This document shows positions 30,648-31,002 of a stretch of 31,002 nt of DNA, piece by piece. Numbering within the stretch: position 1 is the first letter of the stretch; every line of letters starts with the position of its first letter. Both the position numbers and the translations under genes were made by a program. The DNA is from a virus, in IMG/VR virus record IMGVR_UViG_3300042197_003079, positions 1-31,002 of that record; one strand, 5' to 3'. Below the pieces are notes generated by a model. It saw nothing but the letters and a program-made list of their open reading frames with translations. It made no database searches and was not told the DNA's origin.

Positions 30648-31002
30648 ATGACCGTCGGTCATAATAGTGTACATTTTACTCGCGGCAAACATCTTATTCT
30701 TGATTTGTGGGGATGTGATAACAGCACTCTCACAAATACCGCTCAGATTGAAGAAACAATGAAGTCGGCGGCTGTAGTAGCAGGCGCTACTGTGTTATTT
30801 TCCAACATGCATCACTTTGGTGGAGAATATGGGGTCACAGGCGTTGTGGGGCTTGCAGAAAGCCACATGTCGATTCACACGTATCCAGAACATGGGTATG
30901 CATCTCTTGACGTGTATATGTGCGGAAATTGTGATCCTCGCAACACCCTCGAAACACTTAAGGCCTACTTCAAGCCAACGGAAGTCAATGAGAGGGTATT
31001 GG
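30648..31002 (+). CDS. speD: S-adenosylmethionine decarboxylase (SpeD), N-terminal part (3' end outside window)
   Basis: The first 118 residues of class 1B SAM decarboxylase, which produces decarboxylated SAM for spermidine synthesis. VTGVVGLAESHMSIHTYPEHGYASLDVYMCG is diagnostic: cleavage at ESH (71-73) makes Ser72 the pyruvoyl cofactor, and His77 and Cys92 match the processing and catalytic residues of the family. The start ATG 30648 has a good AAGGAG Shine-Dalgarno. speD is a frequent auxiliary gene in cyanophages and other marine T4-like phages. The late-promoter motif suggests late expression. The window ends within the gene, near its normal C-terminus. Confidence 0.93.
   Translation, partial: MTVGHNSVHFTRGKHLILDLWGCDNSTLTNTAQIEETMKSAAVVAGATVLFSNMHHFGGEYGVTGVVGLAESHMSIHTYPEHGYASLDVYMCGNCDPRNTLETLKAYFKPTEVNERVL

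Noticed and set aside
1-31002. CRISPR arrays, insertion sequences or integrase/att sites
   Set aside because: No regularly spaced repeats, transposase, integrase or tRNA-anchored att duplication was seen.

Overview
The window is a piece of a large T4-superfamily (T4-like) myovirus genome. The main evidence is a recognisable T4 replication core in T4 order: sliding clamp (gp45), clamp loader (gp44, gp62), the translational repressor RegA, family B DNA polymerase (gp43), recombinase UvsX and replicative helicase gp41. dNMP kinase, dUTPase, Hsp20, a CobS/CobT-like pair, peroxiredoxin and SAM decarboxylase (speD) are accessory genes often carried by marine and alphaproteobacterial T4 relatives. 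The host is probably a Gram-negative proteobacterium, because several promoters match the sigma70 consensus almost exactly; the host genus cannot be read from the sequence.

Layout. 1-426 is the 3' end of a DNA-methyltransferase-like gene. 538-4779 is a VWA/HExxH protein and a MoxR/CobS AAA+ ATPase with GC-richer codon use. 4880-6749 holds a small HTH protein between two terminators, a glycosyltransferase and dNMP kinase. 6806-10100 is the clamp / clamp-loader / RegA block. 10122-11307 holds dUTPase and Hsp20. 11294-21085 is an AT-rich glycan cassette inserted between regA and gp43, which are adjacent in T4. 21165-27912 holds two small genes, gp43, a mannose-6-phosphate-isomerase-type cupin, uvsX, a small gene and gp41. 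27911-28593 is an unusual patch: a lone minus-strand micro-gene with its own promoter and terminator, a divergent membrane micropeptide, and a tRNA-like RNA apparently without a D arm. 28594-31002 holds a GT10 fucosyltransferase, a 27-residue ORF, peroxiredoxin, a zinc-ribbon protein and the start of speD behind an exact T4 late-promoter motif. Apart from the one minus-strand gene, everything reads on the plus strand. No gene-free stretch exceeds 300 bases.

How the genes work together. The replication genes form a compact, translationally coupled unit. The sugar genes suggest a phage-encoded nucleotide-sugar route. GDP-mannose (supported by the cupin) goes through Gmd to GDP-4-keto-6-deoxymannose. 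From there a GDP-fucose-synthase/ColC-like epimerase-reductase and a DegT-fold enzyme can act. The DegT-fold enzyme has histidine in place of the PLP lysine, the hallmark of ColD-type 3-dehydratases. The predicted product is GDP-L-fucose and/or a 3,6-dideoxyhexose such as GDP-colitose. A C-methyltransferase, UDP-galactopyranose mutase, several glycosyltransferases and a GT10 enzyme would use these sugars. The acceptor (virion, phage DNA or host surface polysaccharide) is unknown. The strongest leads are the ColD-like enzyme, the 34-nt promoter repeat bracketing the fcl/colD pair, a 15-bp terminator-like hairpin inside the gp43 reading frame, and the micro-gene plus tRNA-like patch near 28 kb.
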